Shown here: one piece after another, positions 16,926 to 25,990 of the stretch | Layout of the letters: the number at the start of each line of letters is the position of its first letter | Numbering within the stretch: position 1 is the first letter of the stretch | Assembly: GCF_020075495.1 (NCBI RefSeq) | Contig: NZ_JABYQT010000004.1 | Location: 310,001-374,000, forward strand | Reading direction: 5' to 3' | Origin: Vreelandella aquamarina | Lineage (GTDB): Bacteria; Pseudomonadota; Gammaproteobacteria; Pseudomonadales; Halomonadaceae | DNA length: 64,000 nt | Position numbers and translations under genes: made by a program | The notes under the pieces: model-generated | Told to the model about the DNA's origin: nothing | What the model saw: only the letters and a program-made list of their open reading frames with translations | Database searches by the model: none

Positions 16926-18482
16926 CTACTTGATGATGCCCTGCTCACGCGCCATCGCATACGCTGCCTGGGGGCCGTTCCAGAGCGAGGGCAGCAGAAT
17001 CAGCGAGACCGGCACGGCGGTGATCACGATGAATTGCTGGAGGGCGGCGATCTGGCCTTCGCGCATGGCCAGAAGCACCGCGGCCATGATCGTCATGATT
17101 ACGCCCCAGAAGGCGCGTAGAAACGGGCTGGGCTTGTCGTGGCCAGCACCGACCATGGCGATGGAGTAGCTCATGGAGTCGCCGGTGGTGGCCACGAAGA
17201 TGGTGGTCAGCAGCAAAATCGCCAGCGCCATCCAGGTGCCGCCGGGCAATGCCTGGGCCAGACTGAGGGTGGCAATGTCGAACTGGAAGTTCGTGAGTGC
17301 CTCGGTCAGGTCGATCACGCCGTTCAACTGGTAATAGATGCCTGAGCCACCGAGCAGCGTGAACCAGACCGTGGTGGCGATAGGCGCGATGACCGCCACG
17401 GCCAGAATCATCTCGCGAATGGTGCGCCCGCGGGAAATGCGCGCCACGAAGATCGCCATCAAGGGCGCAAAGGCGATGAACCAGGCGTAGAAGAACACGA
17501 TCCACCACTGCAGCCACTCCGCCGGCGCGGTTTCCGCCGTCATGGTGACCATCTTGAAGAAGTCGCCCATGTACGTGCCCATGCCGGCAACGTAGCTGTT
17601 GAACAGAAACAGCGTTGGCCCGAACAGAAAGATGACCGCGCCGATGCCCAGCGCCAGCATGACGTTGAAGCGGCTCAAGAGCTGCATGCCCTTGTGCACG
17701 CCGCTGACCGCGGAAAGCACATAGACAAGACCCAGCGCCACCAGCACCGCAAGCCGTGTCACGAACGTGTTGGGCAGCCCGAACAGTACCTCTAGGCCAT
17801 GGCTGACCTGGGTGGCCAGAAAACCGACCGGCCCGACGGTGCCCGCCACCACCGCCAGTATGCAGCAGGTATCCACGACGCCACCCAGCGGGCCACGCAT
17901 CAAGCGCTCGCCGAAGATCGGGTAGAGCAGGGTGCGCGGCTGCAGGGGCTGGCCTTTCACGTAGTGGGCGTGGGCCAGCACGATCGCGGTGAGCGAGCCA
18001 AGAATCGCCCAGCCGACGAACCCCCAGTGGGTGAACGACTGCGCCAGCGCCCCGGGCACCGCGGCGGGAACCCCTGGTTCGGTATCGAAGGCTGGCGGCA
18101 CGTTCACGAAGTGATAGATCGGCTCGCCGGCGGCGAAGAAGACGCCTCCACCGCCCAGCAGCGTACACAGGATGATCGAAAGCCACTTGAAGGTACTCAG
18201 CTCCGGTGCCTCCAGGTTGCCGATCTTGGCGTTGCCCGCCGGGGTCAGCGCAAGCCCGATGGCGATGAAGAACGTCAACAGCATCAGAAACTGGAAGTAG
18301 GTACCGAAGGTCAGCGCGCTCCAGGCAAAGCCCCGACTGATCGAGTCGGCGACAAGGTCCAGGTCGTAAAGGGAGAGCGCGAGAAAAAGCACGATGAAGC
18401 CAATGCTTAGCGTGAGTACGATGGGATCGCCAAGCGAAGAGCGCGTCTGGCGGTCGGCATCAGGGGCCGATTGAGTCATCAA
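16926..18482 (-). CDS. BCCT-family (betaine/choline/carnitine-type) transporter
   Basis: 518-residue secondary carrier with about twelve membrane helices, expected to import a trimethylammonium or related zwitterion with Na+ or H+. The glycine-rich TM3 motif is GGGGVFFAAGEPIYHF, and the TM8 signature is WIVFFYAWFIAFAPLMAIFVARISRGRTIRE, which matches the BCCT consensus WxxFYxxWxxxxxPxxGxFxARISRGRTIRE. The N- and C-terminal tails are short, so the long osmosensing tail of BetP is missing, which suggests a nutrient carrier rather than a purely osmotic one. The substrate cannot be told from sequence. A terminator-like element sits in the leader (18574-18602). Confidence 0.9.
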   Translation of the reverse strand: MMTQSAPDADRQTRSSLGDPIVLTLSIGFIVLFLALSLYDLDLVADSISRGFAWSALTFGTYFQFLMLLTFFIAIGLALTPAGNAKIGNLEAPELSTFKWLSIILCTLLGGGGVFFAAGEPIYHFVNVPPAFDTEPGVPAAVPGALAQSFTHWGFVGWAILGSLTAIVLAHAHYVKGQPLQPRTLLYPIFGERLMRGPLGGVVDTCCILAVVAGTVGPVGFLATQVSHGLEVLFGLPNTFVTRLAVLVALGLVYVLSAVSGVHKGMQLLSRFNVMLALGIGAVIFLFGPTLFLFNSYVAGMGTYMGDFFKMVTMTAETAPAEWLQWWIVFFYAWFIAFAPLMAIFVARISRGRTIREMILAVAVIAPIATTVWFTLLGGSGIYYQLNGVIDLTEALTNFQFDIATLSLAQALPGGTWMALAILLLTTIFVATTGDSMSYSIAMVGAGHDKPSPFLRAFWGVIMTIMAAVLLAMREGQIAALQQFIVITAVPVSLILLPSLWNGPQAAYAMAREQGIIK

Positions 18483-18818
18483 AATACCTTTTGGGTGGCG
18501 AGAGGAGCGGCGCCCAAGCCTGCAAGAAGGGCATCAAGAAGCGTGATACCGCCGAAAGGCGCGGTATACAGCTAAAAAAAAGCGCCATTCATTGAATGGC
18601 GCGAGGACAGGAAACTGTAGCCAGTATATCGCGGCTATAGACCAAAGTCTAACGTGTTTGCTCGTGGTGCCTGCAACCCTCCTTCTGCACCAATAGCGTG
18701 CCTGGGTGGCGAGGGCTAGCCTTGCTATGTCTATTAAGCGGTTGAAAAAAATACATGAACAAAAGACTGGCCGCATTGCTGCAAGCAGCCTTGCAACGTT
18801 TTGTATACAAGGCTCTTG
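18483..18818. other. Divergent intergenic region between BCCT and ABC importer genes
   Basis: 336 bases between divergently transcribed transport genes, so it should contain both promoters. On the BCCT side it holds two stems: an intrinsic-terminator-like hairpin at 18574-18602 and a second stem (ATACCGC / GCGGTAT, 18546-18567) nearer the BCCT start. I see no coding sequence. Confidence 0.5.
18574..18602 (-). terminator. Terminator-like hairpin in the BCCT leader
   Basis: Read on the minus strand, GCGCCATTCA pairs perfectly with TGAATGGCGC and is followed by eight T (A run at 18574-18581). It points toward the BCCT gene, about 90 bases before its start, and no minus-strand gene lies upstream for it to terminate. 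This fits a leader attenuator. Confidence 0.6.
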
Positions 18819-19871
18819 ATGATGACATCGATACTCGATTCGCAAACGACCTGTCACCGGCTGATGGCTGGCGCACTCGCCTCACTGCTGCTCTCAGGTA
18901 GCGCCAGCGCTGCGCCAACGCCTGTCCGTTTTCAGCTGGACTGGCGGTTTGAAGGGCCGGCAGCGCCTTTTTTGATGGCAGAGCAGAAAGGCTATTTCGA
19001 GCAAGAAGGGCTCGATGTTGAGATCGACTCGGGCAGCGGGTCGGCCGGGGCTATCAACCGCGTGGCCTCGGGGGCTTATGAAATGGGCTTTGGGGACCTG
19101 AATGCACTGATCGAGTTTCTGGCGGAGAATCCCGACGGGCCGGGCATTCAGGGAGTATATGTCGTTTATGACGGCACACCGACCACGGTGTTTGCCCTCA
19201 AGGAGAGTGGTATCGAGTCGCCCTCGGATCTGGTAGGCAAGCGCATTGCGGCGCCTGCCTTTGATACCGGCTACCGGGCCTGGGACATCTTTGCCGCCGC
19301 CAATGATCTAACAACGGATGCCGTCGAATGGCAGAACGTCGATCCTGCGTTGCGCGAAACGTTGCTTGTCCGAGGCGACGTGGATGCCATTACCGGTTTC
19401 TACTTCACCAGCCTTCTCAACCTTGAAGAGCGCGGCATCGGTGAAGACGCGCTTACCATCATGCCGTTCCCCGAGTACGGTGTGCCACTTTACGGCAATG
19501 CCATTATCGTCAGTGAATCCTTCGCCGAAGAGAATTCGGAAGCCGTGCAGGGGTTTCTTCGGGCATTCAATCGTGCGCTCGAAGAAACGCTCCAGGATCC
19601 GGCGGCGGCCGTGGCGTATGTCAAGAACCGGGACGGCCTGATCGATACGGCCATGGAGACTCGACGCCTGGAGCTTGCGCTGCAAAGCGCAGTGGATACC
19701 CCTGACGCCCGTGAAAATGGCGTAGGCGAAGTAGATGAACAGCGCCTGCTGGAGGCCATTCAACTGGTCGCCGACGCCTATGATTTGCCTTCCATGCCGT
19801 CACCGGATCGCGTGTTTACCTCACGCTACTTGCCGCCGGCTGACGAGCGCATGCTGCTGGAGACGCCATAG
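18819..19871 (+). CDS. ABC importer substrate-binding protein, NMT1/THI5-like
   Basis: 350-residue periplasmic receptor of the SsuA/TauA/ThiY superfamily. The signal peptide runs through about residue 32 (LASLLLSGSASA), then comes VRFQLDWRFEGPAAPFLMAEQKGYF, the typical opening of NMT1-type receptors. GDLNALIEFLAENP and KRIAAPAFDTGYRAW line the cleft. Substrates of the family include sulfonates, nitrate, thiamine-pyrimidine precursors and other small heterocycles; no thi box or sulfur gene is adjacent, so the ligand is open. I chose ATG 18819 (AAGG at 18809-18812). The stop is directly followed by the ATPase start, forming a three-gene operon. Confidence 0.87.
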   Translation: MMTSILDSQTTCHRLMAGALASLLLSGSASAAPTPVRFQLDWRFEGPAAPFLMAEQKGYFEQEGLDVEIDSGSGSAGAINRVASGAYEMGFGDLNALIEFLAENPDGPGIQGVYVVYDGTPTTVFALKESGIESPSDLVGKRIAAPAFDTGYRAWDIFAAANDLTTDAVEWQNVDPALRETLLVRGDVDAITGFYFTSLLNLEERGIGEDALTIMPFPEYGVPLYGNAIIVSESFAEENSEAVQGFLRAFNRALEETLQDPAAAVAYVKNRDGLIDTAMETRRLELALQSAVDTPDARENGVGEVDEQRLLEAIQLVADAYDLPSMPSPDRVFTSRYLPPADERMLLETP

Positions 19872-20654
19872 ATGTCGTCAGCCTTTGTCGCTTTTGAGGA
19901 TGTAAGCCTGGCCTACGACGGGTCGGGCAATGCCATCGAGCATATCAATCTGAGTATTCACGAAGGTGAGTTTGTGGCCTTCGTAGGGCCTTCCGGATGT
20001 GGGAAATCCACCTTCATGAAACTCTGTACCGGCCTGCATGCCCCGACTCGGGGGCACATGCAGGTAGATGGCAGCCCGGTTACCGGGCCGCTGAAGATTT
20101 CCGGCATGGCTTTTCAAAACGCCAACCTGCTGCCCTGGCGCACGACGCTTGATAACGTGCTGCTGCCGCTGGAAATCGTCAAGCCCTACCGTCACCAGTT
20201 TCGCAAACGGCGCGACGAGTTCGTCGGCTGGGCGCGCAAGCTTCTACGCACCGTGGGGCTGGCCGAGCATGAGGATAAATACCCCTGGCAGCTTTCCGGC
20301 GGCATGCAGCAGCGTGCCTCCATCTGCCGGGCGCTGATCCATCAGCCTCGGCTTCTGATGCTCGACGAGCCCTTTGGCGCCCTGGACGCGTTCACCCGTG
20401 AAGAACTCTGGTGCGTGCTGCGCGATCTTTGGGAAGCCCAGCGCTTTACCGTCGTGCTGGTGACCCACGATCTGCGCGAGGCGGCCTTTCTGGCCGATAC
20501 GGTCTATGTGATGAGTCGCCGCCCGGGCAGAGTGATCGAAAGACGCGCCATTTCGCTTGCGCGCCCGCGCCCGCTCGAAATGACCTATGAAAAGCCCTTC
20601 ATCGATCTGGTGCAGTCACTGCGCGCCCAGATCGGTGACGTGCGCAGCCATTGA
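19872..20654 (+). CDS. ABC importer ATPase subunit (SsuB/TauB/ThiZ type)
   Basis: 260-residue nucleotide-binding subunit. Walker A is GPSGCGKST (about residues 39-47), the Q-loop lies at AFQNANLLPWR, the ABC signature is LSGGMQQRASICRAL, Walker B is LLMLDEPFGALD, and the switch histidine is in VLVTHDLREA. A charged insert (KPYRHQFRKRRDEFVGWARK) sits between the Q-loop and the signature. ATG 19872 directly follows the receptor stop. It energises the permease encoded 12 bases downstream. Confidence 0.92.
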   Translation: MSSAFVAFEDVSLAYDGSGNAIEHINLSIHEGEFVAFVGPSGCGKSTFMKLCTGLHAPTRGHMQVDGSPVTGPLKISGMAFQNANLLPWRTTLDNVLLPLEIVKPYRHQFRKRRDEFVGWARKLLRTVGLAEHEDKYPWQLSGGMQQRASICRALIHQPRLLMLDEPFGALDAFTREELWCVLRDLWEAQRFTVVLVTHDLREAAFLADTVYVMSRRPGRVIERRAISLARPRPLEMTYEKPFIDLVQSLRAQIGDVRSH

Positions 20655-20666
20655 AAGGGGGCCTTG

Positions 20667-21437
20667 ATGAATCCATCGAGAAAGCGCGTCGAGCGTCTGG
20701 CACCTTGGGCCGCGGTGGCGGTGCTGGTGGCCGTGTGGGAGATGCTCGTTCGACTGTTTGACGTACCCAGCTTCATCTTTCCAAGCGCGCTTGAAACCGC
20801 CCAGGCGCTGCTCACCTATTCCGGCCCCATCGCGGCGCACTCCTGGCAGACACTCTGGACCACGCTGATCGGCTTTGGCATTGGCGTCGCCGTGGGGCTG
20901 GTGCTGGGCTTTATCATTGGCTCCTCGCGTTTTCTGTACAACGCCTGCTATCCGCTGCTGGTCGGTTTCAACGCCATTCCCAAGGTGGCCTTCGTGCCGA
21001 TTCTGGTGGTGTGGTTTGGTATCGGCTCGATTCCCGCCATCCTGACTGCGTTTCTGATCTGCTTTTTCCCTATCGTGGTCAATGTGGCCACGGGCCTTGC
21101 CACCCTTGAGCCGGAAATGGAGGACGTGCTGCGGGTGCTGGGCGCACGCCGTATGGATGTGCTCTTGAAAGTGGGCCTGCCACGTTCGCTGCCGTACTTT
21201 TTCGCCTCGCTGAAGGTAGCGATTACCCTGGCATTTGTCGGTACGGTAGTGTCGGAAACCGTGGCGTCCAATCAGGGAATCGGCTATCTGATGATGAGCG
21301 CGGGCTCGCAGATGCGCATGGGACTGGTATTCGCCGGGCTGATCGTCATCAGCGCCATGGCCATGGTGATGTATGAACTGTTTGCCCTGCTGGAAAAGCG
21401 CATGACTGCCTGGGCCCACCGCGGCCAGCCGTGTTAA
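20667..21437 (+). CDS. ABC importer permease subunit (SsuC/TauC/ThiX type)
   Basis: 256-residue inner-membrane permease with about six helices (binding-protein-dependent transport fold). The EAA-loop region is around LRVLGARRMDVLLKVGLPRSLPYFFASLKV, which contacts the ATPase. ATG 20667 has AAGGGGG upstream. It completes the receptor-ATPase-permease operon begun at 18819. Confidence 0.9.
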   Translation: MNPSRKRVERLAPWAAVAVLVAVWEMLVRLFDVPSFIFPSALETAQALLTYSGPIAAHSWQTLWTTLIGFGIGVAVGLVLGFIIGSSRFLYNACYPLLVGFNAIPKVAFVPILVVWFGIGSIPAILTAFLICFFPIVVNVATGLATLEPEMEDVLRVLGARRMDVLLKVGLPRSLPYFFASLKVAITLAFVGTVVSETVASNQGIGYLMMSAGSQMRMGLVFAGLIVISAMAMVMYELFALLEKRMTAWAHRGQPC

Positions 21438-21450
21438 TGCTTTTGAGCAC

Positions 21451-22197
21451 CTACCAGTGATAAAGCAGTGAGGCGCTGGTGGTGTTATCCGTACGCTCGC
21501 TGGCGTCATCCGGCGGTTGCGAGTTGTGCTTGATCTCGTGGGACAGACGCAGCGACATGCGGGAGTTGAGCCGGGCGGTCAGGGCGGTGAGCGATCGGCC
21601 GGTGGTGTTCTCGCTGGTGTACTCCACCGACATCTCCTGTTCGATATCGGCGTAGTCGGAAAACCCCCAGCGATAGGCCAGGGCAGTGTAGGTCACGGCC
21701 AGTTGCTCGTTGTCGTCTTCACGCAACCGGTCATTGCGATAGCCCGGGCCTGCCTCCAGCGAGAGCGAATGCCGCGGGCTATCGAGCAACTGGCGGCCGT
21801 AGCCGCCGATGGCCGAGAGCTGCTGGTCGTAGCCGGCAAAGCGGTCCTTTTCCCAACGGGCAAAGCCGAACAGGTAGTGCGGGCCGCTGAAATCGAACCG
21901 CTCACGGCCGGCGATCAGGTACTGTTCGGCACTGGTTTCGCCATCCTTGCTGACGTTACGCACGTCGCCGCGCAGTGAATGGGTAAAGTCGCCGGTCAGC
22001 CAGGTCAACCGGGTCTTGCCAATCAGCGTCTGGCTGTTGGTATTGCCGGAAAGGTGGGTAAAGCCAAGCTCGGCGCTACCGCTGAAAATTGGCGCGTCGT
22101 CGGTAGGCGGAGGGGGCGCGTAAAAGGGGTTGGCAAGGGTGGCGCCTGATGACAGCAATATCCCCGTAAAAACGACAGTTCTTGATCCTGTGAGCAC
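21451..22197 (-). CDS. DUF481 outer membrane protein (YdiY-like, salt-associated)
   Basis: 248 residues with an N-terminal signal peptide (cleavage after about residue 22, ATLAN). A run of alternating beta-strands follows, beginning FSGSAELGFTHLSGNTNSQTLIG, the DUF481 opening, and ending in an aromatic residue (LLYHW), the outer-membrane barrel signal. Family members are annotated as salt-induced outer membrane proteins and probably form a small barrel; no transported substrate is established. It is convergent with the ABC permease (13-base gap) and divergent from the sensor kinase. A short proline stretch (PPPPTDD) follows the signal peptide. Confidence 0.87.
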   Translation of the reverse strand: MLTGSRTVVFTGILLSSGATLANPFYAPPPPTDDAPIFSGSAELGFTHLSGNTNSQTLIGKTRLTWLTGDFTHSLRGDVRNVSKDGETSAEQYLIAGRERFDFSGPHYLFGFARWEKDRFAGYDQQLSAIGGYGRQLLDSPRHSLSLEAGPGYRNDRLREDDNEQLAVTYTALAYRWGFSDYADIEQEMSVEYTSENTTGRSLTALTARLNSRMSLRLSHEIKHNSQPPDDASERTDNTTSASLLYHW

Positions 22198-22288
22198 TCA
22201 ACGCCTCCGTTAATGACACAAAAGTCGGCAATTACGCCGCTTTGCTGCGCATGTCATAATGACGCTGTCGCGCACCTAGAGTTCCGCC

Positions 22289-23956
22289 ATGACCAACCCT
22301 CGTCCCCTCGCTGAACTGCAACGCTTTCGCCGTACCCGCGCCAAGCGCCGTTGGTACCGGCGAAGCTTTCGTCTACAGGTCATGTTGCTGGTGGGGCTTT
22401 TGCTGGCGGGCATGCTACTGGCTCAGGGCACATATCTCAATCATCGCAAGGCGGATATCATCAGCCACCAGATGGGCGAACGCGCGCTTGCCGTGGCAAA
22501 GACCGTGGCCGGCATGCCGCAGATCATCAACGCCTTTGACGCCCCGGACCCCACGATGATCATTCAGCCGCTGGCCGAGCGGGTGCGCCAGGAAACCGGT
22601 GCGCGCTACGTGGTGGTGGGCAATGCGCAATCGATTCGCTACTCGCACCCGGTGCCCGAACGCCTGGGCGAGATGATGGTGGGCGGCGATAACGACCAGG
22701 CACTGATTTATGGGCAATCCTACGTGTCGGAAGCGACCGGCACGCTGGGCACGGCCATGCGCGGAAAGACGCCCATCTGGGATGAAGAGGGCAATATCAT
22801 CGGGCTTGTGTCCGTCGGCTTCATGATGGACCGGGTGGCGATGGATGTGGCGCGCTATACCAACCTTGGCTGGGCGCTGGTGGCGCTGATGATCGTGCTG
22901 GGCTTTGCCGGCGCATACTGGCTTTCTCAGCACTTGAAGCGCGTGATTCTGGGGCTCGAGCCCTACGAGATTGCTCGTCTGGCCATGGAAAAGGAAGCCA
23001 TCCTGCAGTCCATTCACGAAGGTATCCTGGCGGTCAACCGCGATGGCCATATTACGCTGGTGAATCAGCAGGCCCGGCGCTTTCTCGACCTGCCCGATGA
23101 ACACGTGCTCCTGGGCCAGCCGATTCAAGAGGTGGTGCCCAACACGCGCCTGCTGGAAGTGCTCCGCCACGGCGAGCAGGAGTTCGACCAGCAGATGTGG
23201 CTGGGCGATCACCCGACGGTGGTCAACCGGGTGCCGATTCTGCACGACGGTGAGATCGAAGGGGCCGTCGCCACGTTTCGCAGCCGACGGGAGATCATCG
23301 ATCTGTCCCAGGCGCTGACCCAGGCCAGCCGCGACGTGGACATGCTGCGCGCCCAGGCCCATGAATTCTCCAACAAACTGTACACGATTTCCGGCCTGCT
23401 GCAGCTCAAGCGCGTGGAGGAGGCGCTGGCCCTGATTCATCACGAAACCGAACGCGCACAAAAGCAGATGAGCTTTTTGATGCGCCATGTGGCCGATACC
23501 GTGCTCAGCGGTACGTTACTGGGTAAACTGACCCGCGCACGCGAGCTGGGCGTGGCCATGGAGATCGACGAGCAGAGCTCGCTTGCCTGCCCGCTCACGG
23601 CGACCGGCCAGGAGGTAATGATGAGCGTCGTGGGCAACCTGCTGGATAATGCCTGCCACGCGGCGCTCAACGGGCCGAACGGGGACTCCCCCAAGGTACG
23701 GCTGTTTCTGACCGACCTGGGCGAGCAGCTGCTGATCGAGGTGGAAGACAACGGCCCCGGCGTGCCGGAGGCGCATGCCGAGTCGATCTTCCAGGAAGGC
23801 TTTTCGACCAAGGCCGGCAAGCACTGCGGCATTGGGCTGTCGCTGGTGGCGCGCCTGTGCCGCCAGCATGGTGGGGCCGTGACACTCGAGGAGAGCGAGC
23901 TGGGCGGGGCATGTTTTATCGCCGTGCTCGACCGCTCCCTGTGTGCGGTACCCTGA
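22289..23956 (+). CDS. CitA/DcuS-family sensor histidine kinase
   Basis: 555-residue membrane kinase. TM1 (about 29-46) is followed by a periplasmic PAS-like (PDC) sensor domain (about 48-190, with GARYVVVGNAQSIRYSHPVPERLG and GNIIGLVSVGFMMD), then TM2 (about 195-213), a cytoplasmic PAS domain, the H-box RAQAHEFSNKLYTISGLLQL (phosphoacceptor His before EFSNK) and an HATPase domain (LLDNACHAAL, DNGPGVP, GIGLSLVARL). This layout senses extracellular di- or tricarboxylates in CitA, DcuS and DctS. The response regulator follows and tctCBA lies just downstream, so the pair probably switches on tricarboxylate uptake. Confidence 0.92.
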   Translation: MTNPRPLAELQRFRRTRAKRRWYRRSFRLQVMLLVGLLLAGMLLAQGTYLNHRKADIISHQMGERALAVAKTVAGMPQIINAFDAPDPTMIIQPLAERVRQETGARYVVVGNAQSIRYSHPVPERLGEMMVGGDNDQALIYGQSYVSEATGTLGTAMRGKTPIWDEEGNIIGLVSVGFMMDRVAMDVARYTNLGWALVALMIVLGFAGAYWLSQHLKRVILGLEPYEIARLAMEKEAILQSIHEGILAVNRDGHITLVNQQARRFLDLPDEHVLLGQPIQEVVPNTRLLEVLRHGEQEFDQQMWLGDHPTVVNRVPILHDGEIEGAVATFRSRREIIDLSQALTQASRDVDMLRAQAHEFSNKLYTISGLLQLKRVEEALALIHHETERAQKQMSFLMRHVADTVLSGTLLGKLTRARELGVAMEIDEQSSLACPLTATGQEVMMSVVGNLLDNACHAALNGPNGDSPKVRLFLTDLGEQLLIEVEDNGPGVPEAHAESIFQEGFSTKAGKHCGIGLSLVARLCRQHGGAVTLEESELGGACFIAVLDRSLCAVP

Positions 23957-23990
23957 TCGTTCAAACGACCCCGACTGCGAGGAAAACGTG

Positions 23991-24722
23991 ATGTCTAAAG
24001 CGCAATACGGCATTTTGGTCGTTGAAGACGATTTCCGCATTGCCGATATTCACAAGGCGTTCATCGAGCAGAGCGAAGGCTTTTATATCGCAGGCGTTGC
24101 CCGCAACGGCAGCGAAGCCAGGGCGCTGATGGCCGAACGCGCGGCCAGCATCCACCTGGTATTGCTGGATGCCTACCTGCCCGACGTGGAAGGCCTGGAG
24201 CTTTTATGGGCGATCCGGCGCGACCATACCCACGTGGATATCGTCATGGTGACAGCTGCCCGCGAGGTGGAGACGATTTCCGAGGCACTGCGCGGCGGCG
24301 TGTTCGACTACCTGATCAAGCCCATTGAGGCTGCCCGCATGGGCCAGATGCTGGCACGTTTTCGGCGTGAGCGTGAGGTGCTTGCCGGGCGCAACGAATT
24401 GAGTCAGGACGAGCTGGATCACGTGTTTACCCGCCTGCAGCCTGGCGAGACGCCGCGCCCGGCGGCGCGTACCCTGCCCAAGGGAATCGACCGACTTACC
24501 CTGCACCGGGTCATCGAGGCACTGGCCGCCGAAGGCACACCGCTGACTGCCATGCAGGTGGCCCGCAGCATGGGCGCCAGCCGCTCGACGGCCCGGCGCT
24601 ACCTGGAGTTTCTGGTGGCCGAAAAGGACGTCAGCGCAGCGCTTGGCTATGGCGATGTAGGCCGCCCCGAGCGGCGCTACCAGGTGCTCGATACCGCCCA
24701 GGTCTGGCTGGATGCTCCCTGA
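23991..24722 (+). CDS. CitB/DcuR-family response regulator
   Basis: 243 residues. The N-terminal receiver domain opens with ILVVEDDFRIADIHKAF and has phosphoacceptor Asp60 in LVLLDAYLPD, the switch Thr in MVTA and Lys in YLIKPIE. A C-terminal helix-turn-helix follows (TAMQVARSMGASRSTARRYLEFL). This is the CitB/DctR layout paired with CitA-type kinases such as the one encoded 34 bases upstream. ATG 23991 has GCGAGGA 7 bases upstream. The likely target is the tctCBA operon 174 bases downstream. Confidence 0.92.
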   Translation: MSKAQYGILVVEDDFRIADIHKAFIEQSEGFYIAGVARNGSEARALMAERAASIHLVLLDAYLPDVEGLELLWAIRRDHTHVDIVMVTAAREVETISEALRGGVFDYLIKPIEAARMGQMLARFRREREVLAGRNELSQDELDHVFTRLQPGETPRPAARTLPKGIDRLTLHRVIEALAAEGTPLTAMQVARSMGASRSTARRYLEFLVAEKDVSAALGYGDVGRPERRYQVLDTAQVWLDAP

Positions 24723-24896
24723 CGCACGCGCAGCTGCTTGGAGCGTGAACAAAATGAACACAATGACCATAAAGAATCTTTTGCCTTTTATGGCCAGAAG
24801 CTTGTCGTTCAGGGCAGGGGTCTTCTAACGTTCGCGGCGTAACCACGACAAAATAACAGTGGGCCACACAACAACATTCAAATGTGGAGAACGCCA

Positions 24897-25895
24897 ATGA
24901 CCTCGCTTTCCTTGAAGCGCCTAGCCGTGCTTGCCCTGCCGATGGCCGCTCTGACGGCAATGACCACGACCGCTCACGCCCAGGAGTGGACGCCGAGCAA
25001 GTCGATCGAATTCGTCGCGCCGGCCAACCCGGGCGGTGGCTGGGATACCCTGGTGCGCACCGTCTCGCGCGTCATTCAGCAAGAAGGCCTGGCGGACAAG
25101 AACTTTGCCGCCATCAACGTCCCCGGTGGCGGTGGAGCGGTCGCCTGGGCACAGATCGCCCGTGACAGCGGCAACCCGCACAAGCTGTTCGCCACCAGCC
25201 CGCCGCTGATCCTGGTGCCGCTGGCCGGCGCTTCGCGCTATGACCACACCGATTTCACCCCGGTAGCACGCCTGATTACCGACTACTCCATCGTGCTGGT
25301 CTCCGCCGACTCTGAGTACGAGACCATCAATGACCTGTTCGATGCGCTCAAGGAGAACCCCCGTCTGAGCATCGGTGGCGGCAGCGCCCCAGGCTCCATG
25401 GACCATATCTCCATTGCTGGCCTTGCATCGGCGGCGGGCCTTGATGCCTCGAGCGTCAACTACATCCCGTTCTCCGGTGGTGGCGATGCCATGACCAACC
25501 TGATGGGCGGACATATCGAAGCGGTGATCACCGGCGCCGGCGAAGCGGTCGGCCAGCTGGGTGAAGGCAGCCAGATTCGTGCGCTGGGCGTTTCCGCCCC
25601 TGAGCGTCTGAGCGGCGGGCTTGCCGATGTGCCGACCTACCAGGAGCAGGGGGTGGATTACACCTTCGATATCTGGCGTGGCGTGATGGGCGCGCCGGAC
25701 ATGCCTGCCGAGGCGGTCACCTACTACGAAGACCTGTTCGCTGAAATGCTCGACACCGACGGCTGGCAGCAGGCGCGTGACCAGCTGGGCTGGATCGATG
25801 CCTATCAGAACAGCGAAGAGTTCGGTGTGTTTCTGGACGAGCAGCAGGAGCAGTTCAGCAGCGTGCTGAGCGATTTGGGCCTGCTGCGCCAATAA
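24897..25895 (+). CDS. tctC: Tripartite tricarboxylate transporter receptor TctC
   Basis: 332-residue periplasmic receptor. The signal peptide ends near residue 30 (TTAHAQ), and PANPGGGWDTLVRTVSRVIQ is the hallmark TctC opening that binds the carboxylate. The central VNYIPFSGGGDAMTNLMGGHIEA is also typical. Family receptors bind citrate, other tricarboxylates or aromatic acids; the ligand here cannot be fixed. ATG 24897 has TGGAGA at 24884-24889. It is the first gene of tctCBA and lies downstream of a CitAB-like two-component pair. Confidence 0.92.
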   Translation: MTSLSLKRLAVLALPMAALTAMTTTAHAQEWTPSKSIEFVAPANPGGGWDTLVRTVSRVIQQEGLADKNFAAINVPGGGGAVAWAQIARDSGNPHKLFATSPPLILVPLAGASRYDHTDFTPVARLITDYSIVLVSADSEYETINDLFDALKENPRLSIGGGSAPGSMDHISIAGLASAAGLDASSVNYIPFSGGGDAMTNLMGGHIEAVITGAGEAVGQLGEGSQIRALGVSAPERLSGGLADVPTYQEQGVDYTFDIWRGVMGAPDMPAEAVTYYEDLFAEMLDTDGWQQARDQLGWIDAYQNSEEFGVFLDEQQEQFSSVLSDLGLLRQ

Positions 25896-25990
25896 TCACC
25901 TTATAGAACCATGCTGTACGTACCCGGTGGCCCTGTGGGCTGCCGGGTACGCCTGTCCGCGACGGTCCCGCGTGCTCACGGAGAACCCCA

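Noticed and set aside
24721..24896. Sigma-54-like TGGCCAGAAGCTTGTC before tctC
   Set aside because: The -12 element has GT instead of the invariant GC, and the neighbouring response regulator lacks a sigma-54 interaction domain.
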